The position numbers were made by a program, and so were the translations under genes. Below, piece by piece: positions 14,601 to 21,526 of a DNA stretch of 58,846 bases (position 1 is the first letter of the stretch; the number at the start of each line of letters is the position of its first letter). This stretch comes from a virus, in the IMG/VR virus record IMGVR_UViG_3300047547_000066, positions 1 to 58,846 of that record, one strand, 5' to 3'. The notes under the pieces are model-generated. The model was not told the DNA's origin, ran no database searches, and was given only the letters and a program-made list of their open reading frames with translations.

Positions 14601-14873
14601 TCACGACATCGAAAAGTATTGTTCTATTTCTTTCCCGATATCGGCTCGATAGTGATACAGAGTTCTTCCAAACCGATCTTTTTCATTCCCATCACTGAAA
14701 TGTTCTGCAATAGCAATACATTCCCTAACAATCAACTCGGCGAACTTTTTATCGTGGATTTCTCCAATTTCGTCAAGAGACAATGTTCTATTATGAACAC
14801 GGCTGAGATGTATAGCTTCAGCAATTGCAAAGGATTTAGCAAAAGCGGAGAGAACTCGAATTCGTTCATTCAT
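14601..14873 (-). CDS. IKEL/FAELIV family small protein (90 aa)
   Basis: MNERIRVLSAFAKSFAIAEA, then KKFAELIVRECIAIAEH and the end KEIEQYFSMS. Overlaps the upstream member by 8 bp, so two members sit directly in tandem here. Confidence 0.85.
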   Translation of the reverse strand: MNERIRVLSAFAKSFAIAEAIHLSRVHNRTLSLDEIGEIHDKKFAELIVRECIAIAEHFSDGNEKDRFGRTLYHYRADIGKEIEQYFSMS

Positions 14874-15138
14874 TTTTCATCTCTGCTAATTTACCAATAC
14901 TGAATTCTAATTCAACCCAACGTCGATCTAAAGAATCACTCCACGCACGGTCCCCGCTGTAGTATGCTCTTTCACTAACTTCGTCGAGTACTGCCTCAAC
15001 AATTAACTCAGCGAATTTTTCTAGGAACTTCTTTGGGATAACACCATAGATCGGTTCAGGAAGCATATCAGCACCTATAGTAGTTTTTCTGTAGTGCGTT
15101 CCAGCTTGATTAGCAAGTTCTTCAATCCGTTCATTCAT
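14866..15138 (-). CDS. IKEL/FAELIV family small protein (90 aa)
   Basis: MNERIEELANQAGTHYRK, then LEKFAELIVEAVLDEV. The usual HFGV end is replaced by LEFSIGKLAEMKNE, which suggests a swapped or drifted C-terminus. Confidence 0.85.
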   Translation of the reverse strand: MNERIEELANQAGTHYRKTTIGADMLPEPIYGVIPKKFLEKFAELIVEAVLDEVSERAYYSGDRAWSDSLDRRWVELEFSIGKLAEMKNE

Positions 15139-15154
15139 AAAGTTCTTTCAGTAA

Positions 15155-15367
15155 TTAACGCACAGGGGTCATGAAACCATCATCCCACTCAGAAGCCATT
15201 CCAGAGTATTTTTTGATTGCTTCTGTTTCTTCAACATTTCTAAGACACTCACGATATCCACACTCGTAGACTCGTTCCATAAGAGGTCGAAATAACTCTG
15301 CATGAGCGAACCCACCATCCTTCAAACCTTGGATTGCACTTGCAACCACGTCATCTTTGTAGTTCAT
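15155..15367 (-). CDS. hypothetical protein (70 aa)
   Basis: MNYKDDVVASAIQGLKDGGF..., with YECGYRECLRNVEETEAI. Helical, no known motif. Overlaps the upstream gene by ATGA. Confidence 0.65.
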   Translation of the reverse strand: MNYKDDVVASAIQGLKDGGFAHAELFRPLMERVYECGYRECLRNVEETEAIKKYSGMASEWDDGFMTPVR

Positions 15368-15621
15368 TGTGTTACCTTATCAACCAAATTTTCAGCAATT
15401 TCGACAGCAAACTGTCTAGCCATTTCGTCTATCTCGTCCTTCTTACCTCGTACATTATTAACAAACATCCAGAGGTCTGCATTTTTCTCGCAATGTCTGA
15501 TGAACCAATCCCATGTAAAATTAGAAGCACGGTACTTCGGATTGGTGAACATAGCAAATTCTCCTGCTACATTGGCGTAGCAGATGTTGGCAATCTGTAG
15601 TCGTTTCTTTTCGCTGATCAT
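15364..15621 (-). CDS. hypothetical protein (85 aa)
   Basis: Starts MISEKKRLQIANICYANVAG, has an aromatic middle (NFTWDWFIRHCEKNADLW) and a helical end. No family recognised. Confidence 0.65.
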   Translation of the reverse strand: MISEKKRLQIANICYANVAGEFAMFTNPKYRASNFTWDWFIRHCEKNADLWMFVNNVRGKKDEIDEMARQFAVEIAENLVDKVTQ

Positions 15622-15627
15622 AGTATT

Positions 15628-15822
15628 TCACATTATATCAAAGGTTTCACGGATTCTGTCAGAAATTTGCTTTGGTGTTGCATCATACCAACACTCAGCA
15701 ATACAATCATGCACAACTCGTTTTGTAAATCTTTCTAGGAATACTTCAAATTCTTCGTTTGTATTCCATCGCTCGGAACCTAGACCAGATTCTACTGCAA
15801 GTTCTTTGATTCGTTCATTCAT
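15628..15822 (-). CDS. IKEL/FAELIV family small protein (64 aa)
   Basis: MNERIKELAVESGLG..., then FLERFTKRVVHDCIAECW in place of FAELIVREC, ending RIRETFDIM. It is paired with the zinc-ribbon gene upstream; the same gene pair recurs at 21526-22007. Confidence 0.8.
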   Translation of the reverse strand: MNERIKELAVESGLGSERWNTNEEFEVFLERFTKRVVHDCIAECWYDATPKQISDRIRETFDIM

Positions 15823-16034
15823 TTTGATCCATCCTCTGTCCAGAATTTTTTGCAATCAGGACAGGTAAATTCTGTCCAGTAGTAGTTAGACGAAGGGTCG
15901 TAGTTACCAGTATTTGCTCTATGCTTCTTTTGAACATTTGGGTGCCCACAGGAGTATTGAAGCTCTTTCAGTTGTTGGTTGTACTTTTGTAGGGCGGATT
16001 CTATTCGCTCTCGCTTTTTGGAGATTGCATTCAT
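15819..16034 (-). CDS. small zinc-ribbon protein, copy 1 (71 aa)
   Basis: KKRERIESALQKYNQQLKEL (coiled coil), then SCGHPNVQKKH and FTCPDCKKFW: two Cys/His pairs that can hold one zinc. Nearly identical in layout to the protein at 21792-22007. The ATG shares one base with the upstream remnant's stop. Function unknown; nucleic acid or protein binding is possible. Confidence 0.85.
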   Translation of the reverse strand: MNAISKKRERIESALQKYNQQLKELQYSCGHPNVQKKHRANTGNYDPSSNYYWTEFTCPDCKKFWTEDGSK

Positions 16035-16075
16035 CACTTAACCCCATCTATTTCTTTGATTCGTTCGTTCATCAT
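16034..16075 (-). pseudogene. remnant of an IKEL/FAELIV gene (13 codons)
   Basis: ATGATGAACGAACGAATCAA codes MMNERIKE, then IDGVK and stop. It is the exact start of the family fused to an unrelated short tail, with ATGA and TGATG overlaps to its neighbours. It looks like the scar of a deletion between family copies. Confidence 0.7.
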
Positions 16076-16326
16076 TCAACTCCGAAATGTTTTTGAACAT
16101 TCTTTTTGGTCACATCAACAAAATGTGACATTCGTTTAGCATCATCTAAACTAACAAAAGGACTGTTCTTTGCTTGTTCAACCTGTTCCAGACATTCCCG
16201 AACAATCAGTTCAGCAAACTTCTCATCTATTAGTTCTACCCTGTCTGCTTCTTCAGGGAGATATTCGTAATCATGCTCTACCAGATTACGTGCTTGTTCA
16301 GCAAGTTCTTTGATTCGTTTGTTCAC
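16072..16326 (-). CDS. IKEL/FAELIV family small protein (84 aa)
   Basis: MNKRIKELAEQARNLVEH, then DEKFAELIVRECLEQVEQ and the end VQKHFGVE. The start codon is GTG and overlaps the upstream stop (GTGA). A typical full-length member. Confidence 0.85.
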   Translation of the reverse strand: MNKRIKELAEQARNLVEHDYEYLPEEADRVELIDEKFAELIVRECLEQVEQAKNSPFVSLDDAKRMSHFVDVTKKNVQKHFGVE

Positions 16327-16496
16327 TTATTCCACCCAAAAAATGTTGATACTACTGTTGCAATTTTAGCCACGACTAGGACAGGGATTAGAAGCGGATA
16401 GTCGTACCACTTTTCTTTTCGATACTTGTATCCCATCGTGCTAAGGAAGAACCAAAAACTGATTATAGTCCAAGCAACAAGAACAATCAACATCAT
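16323..16496 (-). CDS. small membrane protein (57 aa)
   Basis: Two hydrophobic segments (MLIVLVAWTIISFWFFLSTM and LLIPVLVVAKIATVVSTFF) around a basic loop YKYRKEKW. ATGA and GTGA overlaps at its two ends. Role unknown. Confidence 0.65.
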   Translation of the reverse strand: MMLIVLVAWTIISFWFFLSTMGYKYRKEKWYDYPLLIPVLVVAKIATVVSTFFGWNK

Positions 16497-16822
16497 TCAA
16501 TCTCTCCAGTGATCCAACCACAATCAGGAGTGCCACAACTTGTTCCAGACCATTCATCATTGCATTTTGGACAGTATTCAATTTCGTTATCGAACTCAAC
16601 TCCGAAATGTTCAGCAATTCTATCAACTGCTTGCTCAACATAATATACACCGTCTTCTGGTGTACTCATATAGTCTGGACTGGCAACTTTCATACATTCC
16701 TTGACAATCAACTCGGCGAACTTTTCTAAATTTTTAGCGGACATATAAACTTCTTCGGTATCTCGTGGGAAGTAATCTTGACTAGATGACTGCTTATAAA
16801 GTTCTTTAATTCGTTCGTTCAT
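16493..16822 (-). CDS. IKEL/FAELIV family protein with C-terminal zinc ribbon (109 aa)
   Basis: MNERIKELYKQSSSQ, then LEKFAELIVKECMKVA and AEHFGVEF. About 30 extra residues follow with YCPKCNDEWSG and CGTPDCGW, a CxxC...CxxxxC zinc-ribbon pattern. So a family member has gained a zinc-binding tail, probably by fusion with a ribbon gene. Confidence 0.85.
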   Translation of the reverse strand: MNERIKELYKQSSSQDYFPRDTEEVYMSAKNLEKFAELIVKECMKVASPDYMSTPEDGVYYVEQAVDRIAEHFGVEFDNEIEYCPKCNDEWSGTSCGTPDCGWITGEIE

Positions 16823-16823
16823 T

Positions 16824-16946
16824 TCATTCACCTACTTTCTCGCAAGATTTTTCAACATCATCTATATGGTCGCGGATATTCTGAAGTTCTGAACGAATTT
16901 CATTTAGTATCATCAGAAAGTCTTCAGGAGTCTTTGGATTCGACAT
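16824..16946 (-). CDS. small coiled-coil protein (40 aa)
   Basis: MSNPKTPEDFLMILNEIRSE..., a short heptad-like helix. It lies between a 38-aa gene and the zinc-ribbon family member, with close spacing. Function unknown. Confidence 0.55.
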   Translation of the reverse strand: MSNPKTPEDFLMILNEIRSELQNIRDHIDDVEKSCEKVGE

Positions 16947-16956
16947 TTGGTGATTG

Positions 16957-17073
16957 TTAATTTTGTCCATGGATTGCGGTAAGATTTTTTCTTACTGCCA
17001 TGCTTCCCCACAATTCCAACGCAGTGCTTCCTTTAGCAAGAACACTGCCATTATATACAACTTGTTTACTCAT
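16957..17073 (-). CDS. hypothetical protein (38 aa)
   Basis: MSKQVVYNGSVLAKGSTALE... starts two bases after the preceding stop. Too short to place in a family; kept because spacing and coding phase fit the gene chain. Confidence 0.45.
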   Translation of the reverse strand: MSKQVVYNGSVLAKGSTALELWGSMAVRKNLTAIHGQN

Positions 17074-17074
17074 T

Positions 17075-17320
17075 TTAAAAAACACCAAAATGTTGTTTCA
17101 CTGCCTCTGCAAATCTCTCGCTAGGTTTATAGTTTAGATTACTAGGATCACGTTGAGACAAGCAAACCTGTACGCATTCTTTCACAATCAACTCAGCAAA
17201 CTTTTCAAATAATTCTAAGTCCTGAAATCCTACCGCTGGATGGCCGCTCGCAATGCCCATTGGACCCGGCATATATGCACCAGCCTGTTTAGCAAGTTGG
17301 TTAATTCGTTCGTTCATCAT
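17075..17320 (-). CDS. IKEL/FAELIV family small protein (81 aa)
   Basis: MMNERINQLAKQAGAYMPG, then FEKFAELIVKECVQVC and the end AVKQHFGVF. Its first 20 bases are read in another frame as the end of the upstream gene, a sign of a recombination joint. Confidence 0.85.
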   Translation of the reverse strand: MMNERINQLAKQAGAYMPGPMGIASGHPAVGFQDLELFEKFAELIVKECVQVCLSQRDPSNLNYKPSERFAEAVKQHFGVF

Positions 17321-17594
17321 TCAACTCCATATCCTTGTAATCAACATCTTCTAGCAACTTGGCTATTGTTGATAAATTGTGTGCCCAGACACCGCCTTCT
17401 ATTGTTATCCAGTGCTCATCTAGCTCAATACTGTCACCAACAATCACTTCATATTTGATGTTATCAGCACCGGGCAACCCAGCCTCCATAAATGCAGCAA
17501 TGAATTTAGCGCATTGTTGGTTGTCGTAGAACCTGAATTGTAAATCCCAAGTGCAGATACTGGCTCTGCCGCGAATAGTTGGCCCATATGTCAT
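17301..17594 (-). CDS. hypothetical protein (97 aa)
   Basis: Predicted alpha/beta protein with CAKFIAAFMEAGLPG and WITIEGGVWAHNL. Its last residues (NDERTN) come from reading the start of the next family gene out of frame, so its natural C-terminus has probably been replaced. Confidence 0.65.
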   Translation of the reverse strand: MTYGPTIRGRASICTWDLQFRFYDNQQCAKFIAAFMEAGLPGADNIKYEVIVGDSIELDEHWITIEGGVWAHNLSTIAKLLEDVDYKDMELNDERTN

Positions 17595-17842
17595 TCTTTA
17601 ACTCCAAAATGTTTTTTCAATACGCCCTTAAACAGTTCTGTATCATTAGCAGAAATGTTATTTGATGCTTTATACCCAACTTCGTCAATCTTGGCAAGAA
17701 CTTCATTGAGCAGTAGTTCTCCAAACTTTCTTGCATTAACAACACTTTCATGATCGGGTGTGATTGCGCCTGAAGGTAATTTATCCCAACCGATTAAATC
17801 TGCCTTCTTTGCAAGTTCAAAAATTTTATCGTTAACCATCAT
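17591..17842 (-). CDS. IKEL/FAELIV family small protein (83 aa)
   Basis: MVNDKIFELAKKADLIG, then RKFGELLLNEVLAKID and GVLKKHFGVKE. A diverged core but typical ends. Confidence 0.8.
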   Translation of the reverse strand: MMVNDKIFELAKKADLIGWDKLPSGAITPDHESVVNARKFGELLLNEVLAKIDEVGYKASNNISANDTELFKGVLKKHFGVKE

Positions 17843-17862
17843 TCAACCCCGAAGTGTTCGTT
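17843..17862 (-). pseudogene. C-terminal scar of an IKEL/FAELIV gene
   Basis: AACGAACACTTCGGGGTTGA, continuing to the stop, reads NEHFGVE. The rest of the gene is missing; the piece is joined directly to the end of the 106-aa gene. Confidence 0.65.
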
Positions 17863-18181
17863 AAAAAGCAATATCATCGTCCCAACAATCAGGAGCAACA
17901 AATTGTTTTGTCTCAGGTGCTACATAATCAGGATTGGAAAAATTATTAAAAACATCTTGATAGTCTCCACGCAACCGGTCTTGGTTCTGTGTGAGTATAC
18001 TGTAGCGTGTTAGGTCAGAAAAGTGACCTGTAGGAGCACCATACACAGTAATGTACCCATTCTGGAATTTACCATTCCATGCCCCATTAATGACATAGAA
18101 GTTAAAGCTGTCTTGATTATCCAGATTGTCTACTTTCACCAACAACGACGGACGACCTTCTATACCAAGCATTGCCCTCAT
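17861..18181 (-). CDS. MRAMLG protein (106 aa)
   Basis: MRAMLGIEGRPSLLVKVDN..., then FYVINGAWNGKFQNGYITVY and the end PDCWDDDIAF. I set the start at 18181, where it overlaps the 44-aa gene by ATGA; the same arrangement is kept at the truncated copy near 11605. Beta-rich, function unknown. Confidence 0.75.
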   Translation of the reverse strand: MRAMLGIEGRPSLLVKVDNLDNQDSFNFYVINGAWNGKFQNGYITVYGAPTGHFSDLTRYSILTQNQDRLRGDYQDVFNNFSNPDYVAPETKQFVAPDCWDDDIAF

Positions 18182-18312
18182 TTTGCCCTCACACAACGGA
18201 AGTTCTCTACTTTCAAACCAAGCGCGGCGGTCAGCCACTCATCGCGCTCTGCCTCTTGCTTTGCAAGGATGGCGTCTTTTTGTGCTTTCAAAAACTCATA
18301 AGTGTCAGTCAT
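18178..18312 (-). CDS. small conserved phage protein (44 aa)
   Basis: MTDTYEFLKAQKDAILAKQE, then WLTAALGLKVENFRCVRAK. The end matches the 67-aa protein at 11602-11805, with a different N-terminus. ATGA overlaps at both ends. A swapped N-terminal half is the simplest explanation. Confidence 0.65.
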   Translation of the reverse strand: MTDTYEFLKAQKDAILAKQEAERDEWLTAALGLKVENFRCVRAK

Positions 18313-18698
18313 TTCATTCTCTTTCCAATACATGCTGCTGCACGGACGATTGCGCGGCGAGTGACCATGAAACGGTCTTCACCGGGTTTGTACCACTCGA
18401 CATAGATAGGATCGTCGTCTGTTTCGCGCCAGATTTCGACCATACCGAGTGTAGGATGTTCTCCATCAAGACCATCACTATCGGTTGGGGCAAAATCGTT
18501 TACCCAAAACCGCAGACTCACAGCCAGCCGAAACGCATCTCCGTCGTCACCTAACGGATTCCAGATAATGTGAGTATTGCTGTCTTGATGCTTCCAGTAA
18601 TCCGGTGCAATAAACTCACATCCATCTGGTATTTCAATCCCAGCAGCTTTTGCAGCCAGTTCAAGTAGTTCACGATCAGTCATGTTTGGTGTTAGCAT
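18309..18698 (-). CDS. conserved phage protein, ELLELAAKAAG family, copy 2 (129 aa)
   Basis: MTDRELLELAAKAAGIEI, then IIWNPLGDDGDAFRLAV and RRAIVRAAACIGKRM. Diverged paralogue of the gene at 12995-13375. First gene after the promoter at 18724-18752. Function unknown. Confidence 0.85.
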   Translation of the reverse strand: MLTPNMTDRELLELAAKAAGIEIPDGCEFIAPDYWKHQDSNTHIIWNPLGDDGDAFRLAVSLRFWVNDFAPTDSDGLDGEHPTLGMVEIWRETDDDPIYVEWYKPGEDRFMVTRRAIVRAAACIGKRMK

Positions 18699-18723
18699 GT
18701 TATTTCTTCATTAATAATCGCAG

Positions 18724-18752
18724 ATTATACAAGCATAAGTCGGAAATGTCAA
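18724..18752 (-). promoter_or_regulatory. sigma70-like promoter
   Basis: TTGACA, 17 nt, TATAAT. It overlaps the 3' end of the 65-aa gene and starts a new leftward unit. Confidence 0.85.
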
Positions 18753-18946
18753 CAAAAGAATAATGTTTGATTTTTGATTGGTAGCCAAAATTCACCATAA
18801 AATCTCTGGGTTTGTTGATAGGTTTCTAACCAGACAACATATTCCACATTATCGTTGTCTGTTGTCGTAACAGGAAACCAAGCAAACTTCCGTTTGTAAC
18901 GAATATCTCCAATAGCAGCTTCATCCTTTGTTTTGCGCCACCTCAC
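18749..18946 (-). CDS. hypothetical protein (65 aa)
   Basis: MRWRKTKDEAAIGDIRYKRK, with aromatic-rich VVWLETYQQTQRFYGEFW. Overlaps the upstream family gene by ATGA. No family assigned. Confidence 0.65.
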   Translation of the reverse strand: MRWRKTKDEAAIGDIRYKRKFAWFPVTTTDNDNVEYVVWLETYQQTQRFYGEFWLPIKNQTLFFC

Positions 18947-19173
18947 AATTTAACTCCAAAATGTTCTTCAACTGCATCAGCAATCATATTAGATTCCAGT
19001 TCAATATCTTCAAGAATTCCGACACGGTTGATTCGACGGACACATTCCTTAATCAACAAATGAGTAAATGCTCTGAATTCTGGCTCATCCCAATGCCCAA
19101 CACCAAACATATCCGGTTCATAACCAGCCTGTTGAGCAAGTTCTTTGATCAGATTGTAGTGGTGCGAATTCAT
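18943..19173 (-). CDS. IKEL/FAELIV family small protein (76 aa)
   Basis: NLIKELAQQAGYEPDMFG, then FTHLLIKECVRRINRV and the end AVEEHFGVKL. The first residues (MNSHHY) differ from MNERIK, but the core and end are typical. Confidence 0.8.
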   Translation of the reverse strand: MNSHHYNLIKELAQQAGYEPDMFGVGHWDEPEFRAFTHLLIKECVRRINRVGILEDIELESNMIADAVEEHFGVKL

Positions 19174-19433
19174 TTTCCGGTTGCTTTAGCTATGGCTGCG
19201 CTGGCATTTTCAGCAAGAGAACGCTTGTGCGGTGGCAACTGATCCCATGCCAATCCACGAAAGATTTCTTTCAGTGCCTCTAGCAACTCTGGTGCTGCTG
19301 CAATCAACTTAGCATCTTCATCTGAAGGCTCATCGAGAAAAGTTGCTACAACTTCACCTGCACTGCTGATTAGTTCGCCACAATAGCCTTCAACAAATTC
19401 ATATCTCCATGTACCTTGCGTATAGTTACTCAT
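19170..19433 (-). CDS. conserved phage protein, LIAAAPELLEAL type (87 aa)
   Basis: Starts MSNYTQGTWRYEFV and contains KLIAAAPELLEALKEI, ending AAIAKATGK. This is a very common small phage protein of unknown function. The start at 19433 is chosen because it matches the family; the longer frame overlaps the neighbour deeply. Confidence 0.9.
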   Translation of the reverse strand: MSNYTQGTWRYEFVEGYCGELISSAGEVVATFLDEPSDEDAKLIAAAPELLEALKEIFRGLAWDQLPPHKRSLAENASAAIAKATGK

Positions 19434-19710
19434 TGTTTTTCCTTTCTTGGATGCGCCTTGCTCGGATGTCGGCTGCTGCGTTGCGGAGCGTTTCTGTCCC
19501 TTCATCGTCATACCACTCCACAATGCGAACATCGCGCTCCCAGTCATCGCGCCAACTGAGGACGCCTCTAACTGGCGCACTCGACCCCCAAGGCCCAAGC
19601 GGGATGCCTGCACTTTCTAATTGCCGCCGGACGGCGAACTGAAACATGGCTTCGGATCTTGTTGTGGCGACCAGATGGTGTATATCAAGTTCAACGCGGA
19701 TCATACACAC
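19426..19710 (-). CDS. hypothetical protein, high G+C (94 aa)
   Basis: VELDIHHLVATTRSEAMF, then WRDDWERDVRIVEWYDDEG and AAADIRARRIQE. G+C is clearly above the surroundings, like its neighbours at 19170-20091, suggesting a block gained from another phage. Confidence 0.7.
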   Translation of the reverse strand: MCMIRVELDIHHLVATTRSEAMFQFAVRRQLESAGIPLGPWGSSAPVRGVLSWRDDWERDVRIVEWYDDEGTETLRNAAADIRARRIQERKNNE

Positions 19711-19719
19711 CTCACTTGG

Positions 19720-20091
19720 CTAGAGCGCAAACCCAGATTTGGCGCAGTCGGTGTAGTAGTCCGTTATGGCTCGATCACGAGGGTCAAAGCCACCGTCGCT
19801 CATAATGTCTGTATAGATCATCTTATCGGCTTGAGCTGCGCTCCTTGCTCGGATGGCGGCGGCGATGGCCTCGGCGTGGACGTTGTATCCAATCCATCGG
19901 GCCTGTTTCTCCGCATCGACAGCGCAAGCCTCCCGCTCGGCTGCTGCAATCTGTCTAGCAAATTCCAAAATGTTATGAAGTTCATCCACCTCAGGGTCGG
20001 TAAGAGCATCTTGGTTTTTGTAATGACGAAGCAGAACTGCACTTCGCAATCCTACATCTGCTGCTATTTTAAATACTTCTTCAGTTTTCAT
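19720..20091 (-). CDS. conserved phage protein (123 aa)
   Basis: MKTEEVFKIAADVGLRSA at the start, FARQIAAAEREACAVDA in the middle, AEAIAAAIRARSAAQ near the end. The AAEREACA...AI..AIR pattern is frequent in small phage proteins. The ATG at 20091 fits the family better than the upstream start. Function unknown. Confidence 0.75.
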   Translation of the reverse strand: MKTEEVFKIAADVGLRSAVLLRHYKNQDALTDPEVDELHNILEFARQIAAAEREACAVDAEKQARWIGYNVHAEAIAAAIRARSAAQADKMIYTDIMSDGGFDPRDRAITDYYTDCAKSGFAL

Positions 20092-20284
20092 ATGTGACCT
20101 TGTTGCTATCAACCCAGACAAACCCTAACAGAAGGTGACACATTACTCGGTGCAACCAAATTGGTTTATTTTTAAACCAAATTTGCAATCCATTATCGCC
20201 ACCAATCTGGTAGCCTCCTGCAAATACTGGGTTAGCAATTCTGGTAGAAATGTTTTCAGTATTAGTTTCTTTAACAAGCATCAC
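20081..20284 (-). CDS. hypothetical protein (67 aa)
   Basis: MMLVKETNTENISTRIANP..., with GLQIWFKNKPIWLHRVMCHL and WVDSNKV. The WF.N.P.W.HR...W.DS layout recurs in phage proteins. It overlaps the neighbours at both ends. Confidence 0.7.
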   Translation of the reverse strand: MMLVKETNTENISTRIANPVFAGGYQIGGDNGLQIWFKNKPIWLHRVMCHLLLGFVWVDSNKVTYEN

Positions 20285-20498
20285 TTAACTCCGAAATGTT
20301 CTTTGATTGCAATCCTTCGTTGATTATATTCGCAACACGATCAAGGTTTTCGTATTTTGTAATACCTTCTGGTACAGGTACATAGAATTTCTCACCATCT
20401 TTCATGAATATAATAGTATCTGTGTTGGTGCTTACCACCAAAACCTTTGAGACTTCTTCTGGTGTGATACATAAATTATTACTTACTTTAACAAGCAT
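20271..20498 (-). CDS. hypothetical protein fused to a family scar (75 aa)
   Basis: MLVKVSNNLCITPEEVSKVL, then DGEKFYVPVPEGITKYENL. The last 14 residues (GLQSKNISELSDAC) are an out-of-frame reading of the end of an IKEL/FAELIV gene: the other frame gives IAIKEHFGVK. So the natural end has been replaced by recombination. Confidence 0.65.
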   Translation of the reverse strand: MLVKVSNNLCITPEEVSKVLVVSTNTDTIIFMKDGEKFYVPVPEGITKYENLDRVANIINEGLQSKNISELSDAC

Positions 20499-20752
20499 TA
20501 CTTAACTCCGAAATGTTCTTTGATTGCAAGACCCACTGAAAAACTACCCTCTGCTTGACTGGTGTAACCAGCTGCATTGAATTGGTTTTCATCAATCTGA
20601 GCAAGTATCAGACATTCTTTCACAATCAACTCTGCAAACTTTGACAGTTCATCTTCCCAGCACTCAACAAATGATCTCATTGGAGTTTCTGTAGGATCAT
20701 ATGTAAACTCTATGCCCACTTGTGCAGCAAGTTCTTTAATTCGTTTTTTCAT
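20498..20752 (-). CDS. IKEL/FAELIV family small protein (84 aa)
   Basis: MKKRIKELAAQVGIEFTY, then LSKFAELIVKECLILAQ and the end AIKEHFGVK. Its last codons are the same sequence that is fused out of frame to the next gene. Confidence 0.85.
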   Translation of the reverse strand: MKKRIKELAAQVGIEFTYDPTETPMRSFVECWEDELSKFAELIVKECLILAQIDENQFNAAGYTSQAEGSFSVGLAIKEHFGVK

Positions 20753-20883
20753 TTGTAATCTACCTTTTCTAACATACGGATTGGTGATGCATGACCATCG
20801 GATGACATAACACAGAGCCAGAACCCACTGTGGTAGAGACTCATACCACTGGGAATGTAGCGAACAACAAAACGATCCATCAT
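20749..20883 (-). CDS. hypothetical protein (44 aa)
   Basis: MMDRFVVRYIPSGMSLYHSG..., with FWLCVMSSDG. Ribosome site AAAGGTGAATAAG and a promoter at 20915-20943 support it. ATGA overlap with the next gene. Family unknown. Confidence 0.7.
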   Translation of the reverse strand: MMDRFVVRYIPSGMSLYHSGFWLCVMSSDGHASPIRMLEKVDYK

Positions 20884-20914
20884 CTTATTCACCTTTGTTT
20901 CAACCTATGAGTCA

Positions 20915-20943
20915 ATTATAGTTGGTCACTGAATGAATGTCAA
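20915..20943 (-). promoter_or_regulatory. sigma70-like promoter
   Basis: TTGACA, 17 nt, TATAAT, 32 bp before the 44-aa gene. Confidence 0.85.
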
Positions 20944-20956
20944 CCAAATCTTCAGA

Positions 20957-21207
20957 TTATTTCTCTGGCTTTGTATGCGGCTGGGGTGCGGTGTAGACCG
21001 GTAAGATGCTGATGGCTGTGTCTGGATAGATGCCAGCAAGCTCTTTGCTGAACTGCCATTCATACGGGCCTTTGACTGTGTGCTGCGACACCCGTGTTGC
21101 AAGGGCTTCTTTTATGGCGATGACTGCCGCTCTCTTTTTAGATGCTGCTCCGCGTTTAATGTACTTGTGCTTCTCAACGCATCTAGCGCCAGCTTCAGCG
21201 TGTCGAT
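20957..21207 (-). pseudogene. decayed small phage gene (lost start, frameshift)
   Basis: GGAG with ideal spacing leads to ATC instead of ATG, then DTLKLALDAL. A -1 step at about TTGAGAAG is then needed to continue EKHKYIKRGAASKKRAAVIA and finish at 20957 with HTKPEK. The joined reading matches the common phage pattern NIDTLKLALEALE...AI.AIKEAL. So one gene has lost both its start codon and its frame. G+C is higher than the flanks. Confidence 0.55.
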
Positions 21208-21208
21208 G

Positions 21209-21379
21209 TTATTCTCCGTAGAAGTACAGGCCGTTCTTGATGTGGAGTCGAATCCAGTAGGTAAAGTGACGATTGCCAAACTTGTGACGATACTTCCGCA
21301 TCAGATGATCAGCCATCTTGAATTCGTTGTAATTGATAGCTTCCACTACGCGGTCGACTGCTGTTTTGACTTTCATCAT
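21209..21379 (-). CDS. small basic protein (56 aa)
   Basis: MMKVKTAVDRVVEAINYNEF, then RHKFGNRHFTYWIRLHIKNG. Strong ribosome site (CAGGAGTAG) and a promoter at 21410-21438. Basic and aromatic, possibly nucleic-acid binding; no family assigned. Confidence 0.75.
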   Translation of the reverse strand: MMKVKTAVDRVVEAINYNEFKMADHLMRKYRHKFGNRHFTYWIRLHIKNGLYFYGE

Positions 21380-21409
21380 CTACTCCTGTGTGTTGCTGTC
21401 TATGTGTAG

Positions 21410-21438
21410 ATTATATGACCTTTTGACTAATTAGTCAA
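21410..21438 (-). promoter_or_regulatory. sigma70-like promoter
   Basis: TTGACT, 17 nt, TATAAT. The -35 side includes a small palindrome, TTGACTAATTAGTCAA. Confidence 0.8.
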
Positions 21439-21454
21439 CCAGTTGGGTTATCAC

Positions 21455-21526
21455 TCAGAACACCATTGCACCAATGATAGCCACTACGAAACCTGTTAGC
21501 GTAGCTAAAGCCCATTCTGGATTCAT
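21455..21526 (-). CDS. membrane micro-protein (23 aa)
   Basis: MNPEWALATLTGFVVAIIG... is one transmembrane helix. The start overlaps the upstream stop (TGATG). It ends just before the promoter at 21410-21438. Confidence 0.45.
   Translation of the reverse strand: MNPEWALATLTGFVVAIIGAMVF

Noticed and set aside
19433-19613. N-terminal extension of the LIAAAPELLEAL protein
   Set aside because: The first 60 residues overlap the upstream gene in another frame and do not match the family; the start at 19433 does.
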